Shown here one piece after another: positions 6,247-6,530 of a DNA stretch of 6,530 nt. The position numbers and the translations under genes are program-made. This DNA is from an uncultured Acidobacteriota bacterium (GTDB lineage: Bacteria; Acidobacteriota; Blastocatellia; Pyrinomonadales; Pyrinomonadaceae). The notes under the pieces are model-generated. The model worked only from the letters and a program-made list of their open reading frames with translations. It searched no databases and had not been told where the DNA came from. The stretch covers positions 1 to 6,530 of the forward strand of contig CADEFG010000298.1 of assembly GCA_902826505.1 (NCBI GenBank), written 5' to 3'. Positions within the stretch are counted from its first letter, which is position 1, and each line of letters starts with the position of its first letter.

Positions 6247-6282
6247 AAAAGCCCGAAGTTAAATAACTACGGGCTTTTTTTT
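6247..6282. terminator. Hairpin terminator between convergent genes
   Basis: AAAAGCCCG (6247-6255) pairs with CGGGCTTTT (6270-6278). An inner AGTTA/TAACT pairing (6257-6261 and 6264-6268) continues the stem past an A-A mismatch. Eight T residues (6275-6282) end it on the + strand for the NlpC/P60 gene. The same stem can act on the - strand for the opposing small gene, but its U tract there is short (four), so it is weaker in that direction. Confidence 0.9.
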
Positions 6283-6302
6283 GTTTTTCAGATTCTGACC
6301 AA

Positions 6303-6512
6303 TTAACCGACAAAACCGGGGCGCGACAGATGTTCCTTAACCTCGCAGATGATCGCGATTTTATCAATCGCGACATACGCCACCTTTTCGTCTTCGTCGC
6401 GTAAAAACAAAATGCCGTTTTTGACATCGATCACGTCGCCGCGAAACGAAACGCTCGAACCGCACGAAACGTCAATTCTTTTGCCCATTAAAGTCTTTAA
6501 AAATTCTTCCAT
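6303..6512 (-). CDS. Small conserved-looking protein, probably an all-beta (SH3/Sm-like) barrel (69 aa)
   Basis: The gene runs from the ATG at 6512-6510 to a TAA at 6305-6303 on the minus strand. GGAGG (6526-6530 on the complement) lies 13 bases upstream of the start. The protein opens with a short helix (MEEFLKTLMGKRIDV), then alternating short strands and turns: SVSFRGDVIDV, KNGILFLRDEDEKVAYVAIDKIAIICEV. This pattern of GxV..V..G.L.L.D...K..YV.I.KI suits a small five-stranded barrel, of the kind seen in Sm/Lsm-like or PRC-like modules, and resembles small proteins annotated elsewhere as the MM0924 family; that assignment is from memory and tentative. There is no signal peptide or membrane segment, so it is probably cytoplasmic. 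Cys17 and Cys56 are the only cysteines. Function is unknown. Clean start, stop and ribosome site, and a non-shadow position, support it as a real gene. Confidence 0.82.
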   Translation of the reverse strand: MEEFLKTLMGKRIDVSCGSSVSFRGDVIDVKNGILFLRDEDEKVAYVAIDKIAIICEVKEHLSRPGFVG

Positions 6513-6525
6513 TAAATTTTATTCC

Positions 6526-6530
6526 CCTCC
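6526..6530 (-). promoter_or_regulatory. Ribosome binding site of the small minus-strand gene
   Basis: The complement reads GGAGGGGA just before an AT-rich spacer and the ATG at 6512. The full GGAGG core is 13 bases from the start; a GGGGA register would be about 10 bases away. The motif touches the window edge, so the promoter lies outside. Confidence 0.65.

Overview
The window reads as a piece of a mid-GC Gram-negative-type chromosome, most likely from Acidobacteriota of the Blastocatellia / Pyrinomonadaceae kind. This rests on the style of the proteins, not on a marker gene. Large secreted proteins that combine a choice-of-anchor Q end, TolB-like propeller repeats and a carboxypeptidase-regulatory-like end, and secreted FG-GAP proteins with DxDGDGxxD 'IFRP..G.WYI.RS' repeats, are strongly expanded in that group. 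No plasmid, phage, transposase or CRISPR signal is present.

Layout. Bases 1-1737 (+) hold the 3' part of a large surface or secreted protein whose start lies left of the window. Bases 1852-2223 (+) encode a 123-residue exported protein of unknown function. Bases 2357-4513 (+) encode a 718-residue exported protein with a seven-repeat FG-GAP propeller followed by six tandem 44-45-residue Asp-rich repeats. An imperfect hairpin built from GGATGAA heptads closes this block (4530-4602). Bases 4697-5053 (+) encode an ErpA-like A-type iron-sulfur carrier, ended by a clear intrinsic terminator (5085-5124). A 473-base gene-free stretch follows, unusually rich in inverted repeats. Bases 5527-6225 (+) encode an exported NlpC/P60 cysteine peptidase, probably a peptidoglycan hydrolase. 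Bases 6303-6512 (-) encode a 69-residue small protein. The two convergent genes share a hairpin terminator at 6247-6282.

How the genes relate. The first three genes all make exported proteins on the same strand with no convincing terminator between them, so they may form a surface-protein cluster; that is an inference. The Fe-S carrier and the peptidase are each flanked by their own signals and look like independent units. No defence or biosynthetic system is visible. The parts least explained by standard annotation are the structured intergenic region 5205-5485, the heptad hairpin at 4530-4602, and the two proteins without a firm family (1852-2223 and 6303-6512).
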